Assembly: GCF_000190575.1 (NCBI RefSeq)
Contig: NC_015164.1
Span: forward strand, 496,001-560,000
DNA: 64,000 nt
Reading direction: 5' to 3'
Source: Phocaeicola salanitronis DSM 18170
Lineage (GTDB): Bacteria > Bacteroidota > Bacteroidia > Bacteroidales > Bacteroidaceae
Numbering within the stretch: the first letter of the stretch is position 1; each line of letters begins with the position of its first letter. The notes below the pieces were generated by a model. That model did no database searches. It was not told the origin of the DNA and was given only the letters and a program-made list of their open reading frames with translations. A program made the translations under genes and the position numbers. Of this stretch, positions 49,178 to 58,949 are shown piece by piece.

Positions 49178-51497
49178 TATGGATAGTTCATATAGTCAAA
49201 TAGTTGCACTCATCTGGAATATCGCAGATGATGTTTTGAGGGATGTCTTTCTTAGAGGACAGTATCGTGATGTGATATTACCTATGGTTGTTTTGCGCCG
49301 TCTTGATGCACTTTTGGAACCAACGAAAGAAGACGTAGAGGAAGAAATAAAAGAAAGTGGAGTTGATAATATAGACGAGGGAGTTTTGAAAGACATTACA
49401 AGGCTCAGTTACTTTAATACAAGTAAGTGGACCCTAAACCGTTTGAAGTCTCAGGCTTCGGATAATAATGATATTTTATACGATAACTTTGTAGAATATC
49501 TGAACGGTTATAGTGAGAATGTCCGTGATGTGCTTCGTAACTTTGAATATTACACTAAAGCACGAAAATTGGCCGACAATGACAGACTGCTTTCCATTAT
49601 TGAGCGTATAACTGATCCAAGAATTAATCTAACCGATAAGAATACTATCGATCCTGATGGCTTGCCTTTACCGGCATTAACCAATGTGGGTATGGGAACT
49701 GTCTTTGAGGAATTGCTTCGTCGATTCAATGAGGAAAATAACGAGGAAGCGGGAGAACACTTTACACCAAGAGATGCGATTTCTCTTTTGGCGCATTTGG
49801 TCTTTGAACCCGTAAAGGAGAACCTCCCTAAGATTATAACACTATATGATCCGGCATGTGGTTCAGGTGGTATGCTAACCGAAAGTCGTGAATATTTACT
49901 TGATTTAGGAGTACGAAGTGCTGCTATTCAGCTATCTGGTACAGAAATAAACCCAGAGACGTATGCTATCTGTAAATCAGATCTTATCATAAAAGGTGTG
50001 GACCCAAGCGGCATACATTGGGGTAATACAATTACAGATAATAGCTTTTCAGACAAGTCTTTCGGATATATGATAACTAATCCTCCTTATGGTAAATCAT
50101 GGAAGGAGGATAAAAAGAAAATATATCATGAAAAGATGCTTCTTGACCATCGTTTCGAACTGACTCTTACCAATTATGTTGGTGAAGAAGAAGTTTTAGA
50201 TTCCACACCACGTACATCGGATGGACAGTTGCTTTTCCTTTTGGAAGAAGTTGATAAGATGAAACCTCTAGAATTTCAACCACAGGGAAGTCGTATAGCT
50301 TCTATCCATAATGGTTCGTCTTTATTTACAGGTGATGCTGGTAGTGGAGAGAGCAATATACGCCGTTATCTTATTGAAAAAGACTTGGTTGAAGCTATCA
50401 TACAATTACCTAACAATATCTTTTACAATACGGGTATTTCTACTTATGTGTGGATGCTGACCAACAAAAAAAAGGATAACAGAAAAGGAAAGGTGCAGCT
50501 TATAGATGCTTCACAAGCTTTTGAAAAACTAAGAAAGAATCAAGGCTCAAGAAATTGCACAATTGAGCCTTATCGTACGGATATTTTAAGGGTCTATACA
50601 GATTTCGTTGAACAAGAAGCTAACGAGGAACTGAAAGTGGGGTCTAAGATTTTCGACGACGACGATTTCCGTTATTACAATGTAACTATTGAACGTCCGT
50701 TGCGTCTTCGCTGTCAGTTTAATTCGTTAAAGATTGATGAAATGCTTTATGATAGCAGTGATATTGAAGTAAGTAAGTGGTTGTATAATACTTATAAAGA
50801 TAGAGTTTTTTCAGGTTTGGATTCAGAAATTCCAACTATAAAAGAATATCTGAATGATCAGGATATTAAGATAACCGATAAGAAACTAAATAAACTCATT
50901 TCGGCAAAGGCATGGAAAGACCGTCAGCGATTGATGATTGCTGCTAAGGTCTTGATGAAGGATATGGGTACGGATGTTTATATGGATTATAATCTATTCT
51001 CCGCCAAAGTGAATGCTACCGCTAAGGTGCTGAAACTTGAAACAAGTGCTGCCGAATTGAAAACTATATGCAGAGCGATGTCTGTAACAGATTCGAAAGC
51101 TACGCCTGTTGTAAAGAAAGAGCATAAGGTTAACAGTAAGGATGTCGTAATGCTTTTGGAAACTTATGGTGTACCAGAAGAAAAACTTTCTGATTATGGC
51201 TATCACTCAGTAAAAAAAGGCATGTATGTGGAATTTGAATCCGATAGTGAACTTCGTGATAGTGAAAAAATACCGGTAAAAGAAGATATCTACGATTATT
51301 TCCAACGTGAAGTTCGTCCATATGTTGAGGATGCATGGATTAATCTGCCGCAGACTAAGATAGGATGTGAAATATCTTTCAATAAGTATTTTTATAAGCC
51401 AACTCCTTTACGTTCACTTGAAGAGAATGAACGGGATATTATTGCTTTGGATGAACAAAGTCAAGGCTTTATTAAATCGCTATTCAAACAGATGTAA
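49164..51497 (+). CDS. hsdM: Type I R-M methyltransferase subunit HsdM
   Basis: 777 residues. The HsdM N-terminal domain (LRDVFLRGQYRDVILPMVVL) is followed by the AdoMet motif DPACGSGGML at 229 and the catalytic NPPYGKSW at 306. A C-terminal extension of some 250 residues, longer than average, ends 'DEQSQGFIKSLFKQM'. With HsdS it methylates adenine in the recognition sequence. It is coupled to XRE (14-base overlap) and to hsdS (1-base overlap, TAATG). Confidence 0.95.
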   Translation: MVKNNMDSSYSQIVALIWNIADDVLRDVFLRGQYRDVILPMVVLRRLDALLEPTKEDVEEEIKESGVDNIDEGVLKDITRLSYFNTSKWTLNRLKSQASDNNDILYDNFVEYLNGYSENVRDVLRNFEYYTKARKLADNDRLLSIIERITDPRINLTDKNTIDPDGLPLPALTNVGMGTVFEELLRRFNEENNEEAGEHFTPRDAISLLAHLVFEPVKENLPKIITLYDPACGSGGMLTESREYLLDLGVRSAAIQLSGTEINPETYAICKSDLIIKGVDPSGIHWGNTITDNSFSDKSFGYMITNPPYGKSWKEDKKKIYHEKMLLDHRFELTLTNYVGEEEVLDSTPRTSDGQLLFLLEEVDKMKPLEFQPQGSRIASIHNGSSLFTGDAGSGESNIRRYLIEKDLVEAIIQLPNNIFYNTGISTYVWMLTNKKKDNRKGKVQLIDASQAFEKLRKNQGSRNCTIEPYRTDILRVYTDFVEQEANEELKVGSKIFDDDDFRYYNVTIERPLRLRCQFNSLKIDEMLYDSSDIEVSKWLYNTYKDRVFSGLDSEIPTIKEYLNDQDIKITDKKLNKLISAKAWKDRQRLMIAAKVLMKDMGTDVYMDYNLFSAKVNATAKVLKLETSAAELKTICRAMSVTDSKATPVVKKEHKVNSKDVVMLLETYGVPEEKLSDYGYHSVKKGMYVEFESDSELRDSEKIPVKEDIYDYFQREVRPYVEDAWINLPQTKIGCEISFNKYFYKPTPLRSLEENERDIIALDEQSQGFIKSLFKQM

Positions 51498-52786
51498 TGA
51501 TGGAAAGATATAGTGAATACAAGGATAGTGGTGTACAGTGGCTTGGGAAAATTCCAAGTCACTGGGAAGTAAAACGTCTTGCGAGTTGTTTTACAGAACG
51601 AAAAGTAAAGGTTTCAGATAAAGAGTTTGATCCACTTTCTGTTACAAAGAATGGCATTTACCCTCAGCTTGAAAATGTTGCCAAAACAAATGATGGTGAT
51701 AATCGGAAGCTTGTTCTCTCTGGTGATTTTGTTATTAATAGTCGTTCTGACAGAAAAGGATCGAGTGGAGTTGCTAAACAAGATGGATCCGTCTCACTTA
51801 TTAATATAGTCCTAAAGCCACGAAAAAATATTTATCCTGATTTTTGTAATTATCTACTTAAATGTTATTCTTTTATCGAAGAATATTATAGAAATGGACG
51901 TGGTATAGTAGCAGATCTTTGGACTACACGTTATGATGAGATGAAGACCATAAAAATATCTGTACCTTTATTAAATGAGCAAAAAGCCATTGTTAGATAT
52001 TTAAATAAAGTTACATCAAAGATTGATGAAGCTATTGCCCAACAGCAAAAGATGATAGATCTTTTGAATGAGCGCAAGCAGATTATCATCAATAATGCAG
52101 TAACAAAAGGGCTTAATCCTGATGTTCCAATGAAAAATAGTGGGGTGGAGTGGATTGGGAAGATTCCTAAACATTGGACAACTATAAGACTAGGATATTG
52201 CGCATGGATAAGAGCTCGTTTAGGTTGGAAGGGACTAAAATCTGATGAATATGTAGATAACGGGTATCCCTTTTTGTCTGCATTTAATATCGTTAATAAT
52301 AAGTTAGATTGGAATAAGCTTAATTATATAAATAAATTCAGATACGAAGAATCTCCTGAAATTAAATTAAGAATTGGAGATATACTTTTAGTAAAAGATG
52401 GTGCAGGAATAGGAAAATGTGCACGTGTAGATAGTCTTCCTTTAGGAGAAGCTACTGCTAATGGTTCTTTGGCTTTTATTACAGCGAATGAGAGAGTTTA
52501 CTATAAGTTTCTTCATTATTATATTATAAGTAATAGCTTTAATAAGTATAAAGATTTACTCATAACCGGTATGGGGGTACCCCATTTAACTCAAGGAGAA
52601 ATAAAAAATATGATGTTACCAATTCCTCCTCTTAATGAGCAATATATTATTGTCCAAAGATTAGATAAGAATATTAATGTTATAGATAATATTTTAGAAC
52701 ATTATTTGCAACAGATAACTTTCCTTCAAGAGCGTAAGCGAATAATAATCAATGATGTAGTAACTGGAAAAGTGAAAGTGTCATGA
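51497..52786 (+). CDS. hsdS: Type I R-M specificity subunit HsdS
   Basis: 429 residues with two target recognition domains. Each begins with the same pattern: YKDSGVQWLGKIPSHWEVKR near residue 6, and 'MKNSGVEWIGKIPKHWTTIR' near 212. Each ends in a helical spacer (KIDEAIAQQQKMIDLLNERK; the second 'LEHYLQQITFLQERKR'). It sets the DNA sequence recognised by the complex. It overlaps the next gene by 4 bases. Confidence 0.93.
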   Translation: MMERYSEYKDSGVQWLGKIPSHWEVKRLASCFTERKVKVSDKEFDPLSVTKNGIYPQLENVAKTNDGDNRKLVLSGDFVINSRSDRKGSSGVAKQDGSVSLINIVLKPRKNIYPDFCNYLLKCYSFIEEYYRNGRGIVADLWTTRYDEMKTIKISVPLLNEQKAIVRYLNKVTSKIDEAIAQQQKMIDLLNERKQIIINNAVTKGLNPDVPMKNSGVEWIGKIPKHWTTIRLGYCAWIRARLGWKGLKSDEYVDNGYPFLSAFNIVNNKLDWNKLNYINKFRYEESPEIKLRIGDILLVKDGAGIGKCARVDSLPLGEATANGSLAFITANERVYYKFLHYYIISNSFNKYKDLLITGMGVPHLTQGEIKNMMLPIPPLNEQYIIVQRLDKNINVIDNILEHYLQQITFLQERKRIIINDVVTGKVKVS

Positions 52787-53763
52787 ATAATTCATATTAC
52801 ATATTAGCAAAAGAGGATATCCAGATAGAACGGCTACATATTTGTACATGGGAATTTCCTAATGCTGATTCATATATAGAGTTTGGTATGGAATTTTCTT
52901 ATAGAAGTTTTACAAATGATACTTTAAACATTTGGTTATCTGTCCCTTTTATTAAGGAGAACGATGATGTAAAATGTTTATTGAAGAATTTGGCTGATAG
53001 CGCAAACAGTCGCTTTATCTTTAATAATATAGTAAGTGGGATTAGTAATATCGGAGCCGATTCTCGAGATGGAAGTGTCTTGCATTTTGAGGGACGTGAT
53101 TCGTTGACTATTTTACCTTGTAAGATAGACGTTTCAAGTGGTCTTCTAAAGTTTACTCTTAATAAGCCTAATAGATATGAAGGTAATTTATATTTTAGAG
53201 TTTTAGTAAAACATAATGGAACAATTGCGATAAAAAAATCAGGAATTGCCCAAAATACATATATATATGACCTGAAAATTAATGAAACTCGTAATTTACC
53301 AGAAGACATATATCATTTGAAATCAAATGAAAATTTGCAGATTTGTCAAATTCAAAATCTGTTCTGTCTACATTCTGTCCCTGATGATTTTGAGTTTAGT
53401 TTTATTGATTCTTCTAAGCTTAAAAACATTAGAAAACTAGAAACAGAAGCCTTCAAAAAATATCTTCCAGATGTGAAGGATATAGGTAAAGATTGCTATA
53501 ACATAATGTTCCTAAAAGATTGTGGTAAAGAAAGTTATTCCCTGTTTACTACATGTTCTGAAGAAACTATTGGAACTAAGCAAATTTCACTTGCAATAGC
53601 TACAAATATATTATGCAGTCTACTTTTCTTTGTATATAGTGTTAGAACTGGAATTAAGAAGGGGGAGGTATGGTATATTCAAATGCCATGGGAAGGTATA
53701 ATTGCTTTATTTGTACTAATTGTGCTATGTCTATATTTATTTCACATAAAAAGAAAAAAATAG
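52783..53763 (+). CDS. Membrane protein within the R-M operon, unknown family
   Basis: 326 residues: a soluble beta-rich N-terminal part of some 260 residues (IECTW/EFG-type strands; FRVLVKHNGTIAIKKSGIAQ), then two membrane helices at the C-terminus (ISLAIATNILCSLLFFVYSV; GIIALFVLIVLCLYLFHI). The topology suggests a cytoplasmic sensor domain tethered to the inner membrane. It is coupled to hsdS (ATGA-type overlap) and is followed by the PIN gene, so it belongs to the operon. No family assigned. Confidence 0.7.
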   Translation: MNNSYYILAKEDIQIERLHICTWEFPNADSYIEFGMEFSYRSFTNDTLNIWLSVPFIKENDDVKCLLKNLADSANSRFIFNNIVSGISNIGADSRDGSVLHFEGRDSLTILPCKIDVSSGLLKFTLNKPNRYEGNLYFRVLVKHNGTIAIKKSGIAQNTYIYDLKINETRNLPEDIYHLKSNENLQICQIQNLFCLHSVPDDFEFSFIDSSKLKNIRKLETEAFKKYLPDVKDIGKDCYNIMFLKDCGKESYSLFTTCSEETIGTKQISLAIATNILCSLLFFVYSVRTGIKKGEVWYIQMPWEGIIALFVLIVLCLYLFHIKRKK

Positions 53764-53764
53764 T

Positions 53765-55267
53765 ATGAAAGCCTTATTAGATACCAATATTATTATTCAT
53801 AGAGAAGCAAATAAAATTGTGTCTCAAGATATAGGTATTCTTTATCGTTGGTTGGATAGAGGAAAATATACAAAATGTATTCATTCTGCAACTATTGAAG
53901 AGATAAAGAAAAATCCCAATAAAGAAACGGTTAAGCTTTTCTTGGTAAAGTTAGACAGTTATGAGACAATAGAGATACCTTCACCTATACAAGATGAAGT
54001 AAAAAAGATCTCTGAAAGCTATGATCGTACGGAAAATGACTTAATTGATACTTCTTTGTTGAATGAAGTATTTGTCGGACGTGTGGATATATTAATCACT
54101 GAAGACAAAAAAATTCATAAAAAAGCTAATGCTTTAGGGATTCAAGACAAGGTTTATACGATAGATTCTTTCTTGGAAAGAACTTTTGCAGAACACCCTG
54201 ATTTAGTTAATTATAAAGTTCTTAATGTCCAAAAAATAAAATTTGGACAGCTCAGTCTTGAAGATCCTTTTTTTGATAGTTTAAAAGCTGATTATATTGG
54301 CTTTGATAAATGGTTCATAAAAAAATATGATAATGAGGCATATATTACTATAAATTCAAATAATGGGATGCTTTTGTCTTTCCTCTATTTAAAGGTGGAA
54401 GATGAAAATGAAAGTTATATGGATATAACCCCTATGTTCTCGCCTAAAAAACGATTAAAAATTGGTACTTTCAAAGTTATAAGTAACGGTTTTAGGTTAG
54501 GTGAAAGATTTATTAAAATAATTTTTGATAATGCTTTGAAAAATCATGTTCAAGAAATATATGTAACCATTTATGATAAACGTCCTGAACAAAGACGATT
54601 AATTGAATTATTGGAACAATGGGGATTCACTTTGTGGGGGAAGAAGAATGAAGAACTGGTATATATTAGGGATTTCTCACCTAAATATGATGTAAAGGAT
54701 ATTAAAGGCTGTTTCCCTTATATTTCAAGAGAGCAACAAGCATATATAGTCCCTATATATCCTGAATATCATACAGAACTTCTTCCAGATTCTATTTTAA
54801 ATACAGAATCACCGCAAGAGTTTATTGAAGATTTTCCTCATCGTAACAGTATTAATAAAGTATATGTCTCAAGGGCTCTTGAACCTTATCCGAAAGTTGG
54901 AGACATTTTAATTTTCTATCGTACGGGAGGATTATATAAAAGTGTTATTACTACGATAGGAGTAGTGCAGGAACTTAAATTTGAGTTTAAAGATGAAGAA
55001 GATTTTATTTCATATTGTCGAAAAAAAAGTGTTTACCCAGAACAGGAGTTGAGGAACATGTGGAAGTATTCGATAAGACATCCTTTTGTTGTAAACTTTT
55101 TGTATGTATATTCTTTCCCGCATAGAATCAATATGCAAAAATTGATAGATCTAAAAGTTTTATCAGGTATAAACGATGCACCAAGAGGATTCAAACCGAT
55201 AACAAAAGAACAATTTGAAATTATTTTGAAAGAGACAAAAAGTGATGAAAGTTTTATTATCAATTAA
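53765..55267 (+). CDS. PIN-GNAT fusion protein with EVE/ASCH-like end
   Basis: 500 residues. Residues 1-130 are a PIN-type RNase domain: MKALLDTNIIIHREANK (first Asp), 'ENDLIDTSLLNEVF' and 'DILITEDKKIHKKANALGI' (acidic and Lys residues). Residues about 170-300 are GNAT-like: 'MFSPKKRLKIGTFKVISNGF', then 'RPEQRRLIELLEQWGFTLWG'. Residues about 320-490 resemble an ASCH or PUA-type RNA-binding fold ('YPKVGDILIFYRTGGLYKSV'). Similar PIN-GNAT-ASCH proteins occur in defence islands. It overlaps the ASCH gene by 23 bases, so they act together. Confidence 0.75.
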   Translation: MKALLDTNIIIHREANKIVSQDIGILYRWLDRGKYTKCIHSATIEEIKKNPNKETVKLFLVKLDSYETIEIPSPIQDEVKKISESYDRTENDLIDTSLLNEVFVGRVDILITEDKKIHKKANALGIQDKVYTIDSFLERTFAEHPDLVNYKVLNVQKIKFGQLSLEDPFFDSLKADYIGFDKWFIKKYDNEAYITINSNNGMLLSFLYLKVEDENESYMDITPMFSPKKRLKIGTFKVISNGFRLGERFIKIIFDNALKNHVQEIYVTIYDKRPEQRRLIELLEQWGFTLWGKKNEELVYIRDFSPKYDVKDIKGCFPYISREQQAYIVPIYPEYHTELLPDSILNTESPQEFIEDFPHRNSINKVYVSRALEPYPKVGDILIFYRTGGLYKSVITTIGVVQELKFEFKDEEDFISYCRKKSVYPEQELRNMWKYSIRHPFVVNFLYVYSFPHRINMQKLIDLKVLSGINDAPRGFKPITKEQFEIILKETKSDESFIIN

Positions 55268-55619
55268 ACCTGAATTCGTAGAGAGGATTTTTGATGGGAG
55301 TAAAAAGTATGAATATCGTAAAATGTTGTTCAAAAGAAATGATATAAATGTGGTTGTTATCTATGCATCTGCTCCAGTCAAACGCGTTGTTGGTGAATTT
55401 AGGATAAAAGATATATTTTCGGAAAGTGTAGATGTTTTATGGGAGAGAACAAAAGAATATTCTGGTATATCGAGAGAATATTATTTGTCATATTTCCAAC
55501 ATAAAAATATTGCAAATGCAATAGAAATAGGTAAGATTAAAAAATATAAAAAGATGAAAATGCTCTCTGACTATAATATTGCCCAGGCACCACAATCTTT
55601 TTGTTATATATCAGATTAG
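55245..55619 (+). CDS. ASCH-domain protein
   Basis: 124 residues: MKVLLSIKPEFVERIFDGSK, then 'KYEYRKMLFKRNDINVVVIY' and 'RVVGEFRIKDIFSESVDVLW'. This is the ASCH (PUA-related) signature, with the conserved G.K..E.R segment. ASCH proteins bind RNA or modified nucleosides. ATG at 55245 is preferred over the GTG one codon before. It stands between the PIN-GNAT gene and hsdR. Confidence 0.83.
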   Translation: MKVLLSIKPEFVERIFDGSKKYEYRKMLFKRNDINVVVIYASAPVKRVVGEFRIKDIFSESVDVLWERTKEYSGISREYYLSYFQHKNIANAIEIGKIKKYKKMKMLSDYNIAQAPQSFCYISD

Positions 55620-55630
55620 AATTAAAAAAT

Positions 55631-58600
55631 ATGAACAAGACAAACGAACAAGCTTTTGAAGCTTTGATAGAAAAGGCGCTTGTTGGCACAACATTAGAAG
55701 AACGTCAACAAACAGGTGTTAATGATATTGATGCACAGTCTCCAGACTTAGATAAATATTATTGGGGGCTGCTGAAGGATATGTCCGACAAGAAGTATGC
55801 TTTTGATATGCGTCGTTTGTGGTCGTTCTTGAGGACAACCCAACAAAATATTATAGATGAATATAAAGGAAAAAACATTGAAAACGAACTTCCTAAGCAA
55901 CTTTCGAAAGCAATTGATACATTTGGTATTATTGAGGTACTAAGGAAAGGTGTAGATATAGATAATATTCATGTCACAATGTTTTATCCGAAACCATCGC
56001 CTGCCGATAGTCAATTATCAAAAGAAAAATATATTCAAAACCAATTCTCCGTGACCCGTCAGCAGACCTTTTCTGTTAGTAATCCAGGCTTGGAGATTGA
56101 TATGGTGTTGTATGTAAATGGTTTGCCGTTATTTACATTCGAATTCAAAAATCCATGGACACATCAGACTGCCAAATATGATGGTCAAAAGCAATATAGG
56201 GAAGAACGGAATCCAAAGGAAACACTTTTGAAATTCGGTCGTTGTCTTGCCCATTTTACAATGGATAAGAACGAAGTATATTTCACCACTAAATTGAATT
56301 CGGGCAAAACATTTTTTATGCCGTTCAATCAAGGTCTGCCCAATGGACAGGGAGCAGGAAATCCAGTTAATCCTAATGGAGGATATAAAACCGCATATAT
56401 GTGGGAGAAGGTCTTGCAAAAAGATATTGTGGCAGACATAATTATGAATTATGTGCTATTTGATTATGGTGAAGCAAAGACTCAAAAGAAGGTCCCTCAT
56501 ATAATGTCCAATGCCAAAAAACTTATATTTCCACGTTTTCATCAGCTTGATGTAGTTAGTAAATTGATTGTAGATGTAGCGAAATTTGGCGTTGGTAAAA
56601 CTTATTTGATTGAACATTCGGCCGGTTCAGGAAAATCAAATTCAATAACCTGGTTGGCATACAAACTTATAGATGTTTGTCCTGTTACGATGGATGCTGT
56701 TCGTGCAAAGACACTAGATTCGCGTTTATATGATTCTGTGATCGTCGTTACAGACCGTAGATTGTTGGACAAGCAGATAACAGACAATATTAAGGCTTTT
56801 GGTAAGAGTGAAAAAATTGTGGCTCATGCTGATACTTCCAAAGACCTAAAAAAGGCCATTGAAGATGGAAAGCGAATAATTGTTACAACTATCCAGAAAT
56901 TCCCTTATATATGTGATTCTATATCAGATGTGAGCGAACATAATTTTGCTATTATCATTGACGAGGCACATAGTTCGCAGTCTGGTATAGCTGCTGATAG
57001 TGTGAATAAAACAATTCAGAAGGACATGGATTGTGAAGGGGCAGATACAGACGAACTTTTGGAAAAACTGATGAAAGATCGTAAAATGAGTACAAACTGT
57101 TCTTACTTTGCATTTACAGCAACTCCAAAGAAGGAAACGCTTGAAAGATTTGGTTCAGAGGATAAAGACGGAAAATTCCATCCATTCCATCTTTATAGCA
57201 TGAAGCAGGCTATTGAAGAAGGATTTATTCTTGATGTGTTGTCTAACTATACGACATATAAAAGTTATTATGAACTGACAAAAAGTATTGAGGATAATCC
57301 TGAATATAATAATGAAAAAGCCCAAAAGTTGCTCCGCAGAGCTGTAGAGCGAGAACCTAGAACTATAGAAGCCAAGGCTGAGATTATGCTGACACATTTT
57401 GATGCTAAGATATTCCGTAATCATAAGCTGAAAGGAAAGGCGAAAGCTCTGGTGGTAACTAAAGATATTGAGTGTGCGATTTTATATTATAAGGCACTCC
57501 AGAAGTTGGTGGAGGCAAGGAAACTTCCTTATAAGATATTGATAGCATTTTCTGGAGAGAAACAGATTATAGACAAAAGCATTGGATATGATACTCCAAT
57601 ATATAATACAAATAACATACAAGCTGCAGAACCTTATGGAGATTATTATGTGACACGTCGCTACACCGAGGCAGAAATGAATGGATTTCCTGATACTCAA
57701 ACAGCTGAAAAATTCGAGTCAGATGATTATCGTATTTTGGTCGTTGCCAACAAATATCTGACAGGATTTGACCAACCGAAGTTGTGTGCTATGTATATTG
57801 ATAAGCCTTTAGATGGCGTGTTGGCTGTTCAAGCTTTATCACGTCTAAATCGGGCAGCTCCTGACCTGGGTAAGCTTAGCGAAGATTTATTTATTCTCGA
57901 CTTCTATAATAAAATAGAAGATATAAAAGAAGCTTTTGACCCTTTTTATACTGCCACAACTTTATCAGAAGCTACAAATGTGAATGTACTTCATGAATTA
58001 AAAGCTACATTGCTTGGAATGTGTGTATTCAATATGGACGAAGTGAATGAGTTCATCGATTTGTATATTCGTGGAGAAGAAGCTGACAAATGGGCTCCTA
58101 TTATTGATGTTGCTGCACAACGATTTAATTCAGAAATTGAATGGGCTGAAAATGGGAAAGCTGATTTTAAGATGAAATGCAAGCAATTTGTTAAGGTTTA
58201 TTCCAAAGCAGCTGCTATTATGAGTTATGAAGTCAAGGATTGGGAAAAATTATTCTGGTTTTTACGTTTCCTAATACCTGAACTTTATATTGAACCCAAT
58301 GGCGGTAATGATATAAAAGACTTGCTTGATTATGTCGATTTAAATACATATGGCTTACGTCGTACCGTTTTGAATGAGACAATTAAGCTTGATGCTGGAG
58401 AAACGGTAATTGACCCTAACAAACCTATAATGGTAAATGCTGGAGGAGAAGATGATGAGCCTAAAGATCCATTGGATATAATTCTTAAAGATTTTAATGA
58501 ACGATGGTTTAAAGGATGGGATGCTACGCCTGATGATCAGAAAGCAAAATTGATAAGCATTACAAAAGCTGTAACGGAGGATGAAGATTATCAGACTCTT

Positions 58601-58747
58601 GTTGTGGGTAATCCTGATAAGCAGGCTGTCGATGAAGCAATGGCTACTATAATCGATCGAATTATCCGAAAAAACGTAAAGGTGATATGTCTTTATACAA
58701 GGAATATCAACAGAACGATGGTTTTAAATATAATCTGCGTAATCTGA
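55631..58747 (+). CDS. hsdR: Type I R-M restriction subunit HsdR, C-terminus frameshifted
   Basis: 1038 residues: an N-terminal nuclease domain (GLEIDMVLYVNGLPLFTFEF, then KNPWT, PD-ExK type), Walker A HSAGSGKSN at about 329-336, DEAH at about 444, and the remaining SF2 translocase motifs ('ALSRLNRAAPDLGKLSEDLF'). The end, 'NVKVICLYTRNINRTMVLNI', is unlike HsdR. Adding one A to the six A at 58669-58674 restores RKKRKGDMSLYKEYQQNDGF, then '..KYNLRNLINRMLGDLDYV', the usual ending, with stop at 58783-58785. Loss of some 35 residues probably weakens HsdM contact. The ATG at 55631 is chosen over the longer frame. Confidence 0.9.
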   Translation: MNKTNEQAFEALIEKALVGTTLEERQQTGVNDIDAQSPDLDKYYWGLLKDMSDKKYAFDMRRLWSFLRTTQQNIIDEYKGKNIENELPKQLSKAIDTFGIIEVLRKGVDIDNIHVTMFYPKPSPADSQLSKEKYIQNQFSVTRQQTFSVSNPGLEIDMVLYVNGLPLFTFEFKNPWTHQTAKYDGQKQYREERNPKETLLKFGRCLAHFTMDKNEVYFTTKLNSGKTFFMPFNQGLPNGQGAGNPVNPNGGYKTAYMWEKVLQKDIVADIIMNYVLFDYGEAKTQKKVPHIMSNAKKLIFPRFHQLDVVSKLIVDVAKFGVGKTYLIEHSAGSGKSNSITWLAYKLIDVCPVTMDAVRAKTLDSRLYDSVIVVTDRRLLDKQITDNIKAFGKSEKIVAHADTSKDLKKAIEDGKRIIVTTIQKFPYICDSISDVSEHNFAIIIDEAHSSQSGIAADSVNKTIQKDMDCEGADTDELLEKLMKDRKMSTNCSYFAFTATPKKETLERFGSEDKDGKFHPFHLYSMKQAIEEGFILDVLSNYTTYKSYYELTKSIEDNPEYNNEKAQKLLRRAVEREPRTIEAKAEIMLTHFDAKIFRNHKLKGKAKALVVTKDIECAILYYKALQKLVEARKLPYKILIAFSGEKQIIDKSIGYDTPIYNTNNIQAAEPYGDYYVTRRYTEAEMNGFPDTQTAEKFESDDYRILVVANKYLTGFDQPKLCAMYIDKPLDGVLAVQALSRLNRAAPDLGKLSEDLFILDFYNKIEDIKEAFDPFYTATTLSEATNVNVLHELKATLLGMCVFNMDEVNEFIDLYIRGEEADKWAPIIDVAAQRFNSEIEWAENGKADFKMKCKQFVKVYSKAAAIMSYEVKDWEKLFWFLRFLIPELYIEPNGGNDIKDLLDYVDLNTYGLRRTVLNETIKLDAGETVIDPNKPIMVNAGGEDDEPKDPLDIILKDFNERWFKGWDATPDDQKAKLISITKAVTEDEDYQTLVVGNPDKQAVDEAMATIIDRIIRKNVKVICLYTRNINRTMVLNIICVI

Positions 58748-58785
58748 TTAATCGAATGCTAGGTGATCTCGACTATGTAAAATGA
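58687..58785 (+). pseudogene. Displaced C-terminal codons of hsdR
   Basis: In a different frame from hsdR, this stretch encodes MSLYKEYQQNDGFKYNLRNL and then a further 12 residues, a typical HsdR end. It is out of frame because of the probable 1-base loss at 58669-58674. It may not be translated alone. Confidence 0.65.
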
Positions 58786-58822
58786 ATGTATGTAAGTAAA
58801 ATAATTTTATCTACAGAAAAGA

Positions 58823-58864
58823 AGACGAGGTTAACTCAAAAGCATGAGTCAGCCTCGTCTTTTT
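58823..58864 (+). terminator. Terminator of the R-M operon
   Basis: AGACGAGG (58823-58830) pairs with CCTCGTCT (58853-58860); the inner AACTC and GAGT also pair; a run of T follows. It could work in both directions. Confidence 0.8.
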
Positions 58865-58949
58865 CGTACTTCTAATGGGAACTGTTTACAAATATTAGAT
58901 TCTCAGAGGAGGAATAATGTCTTTTGTGACAGGCTAGATAAAATCCACA

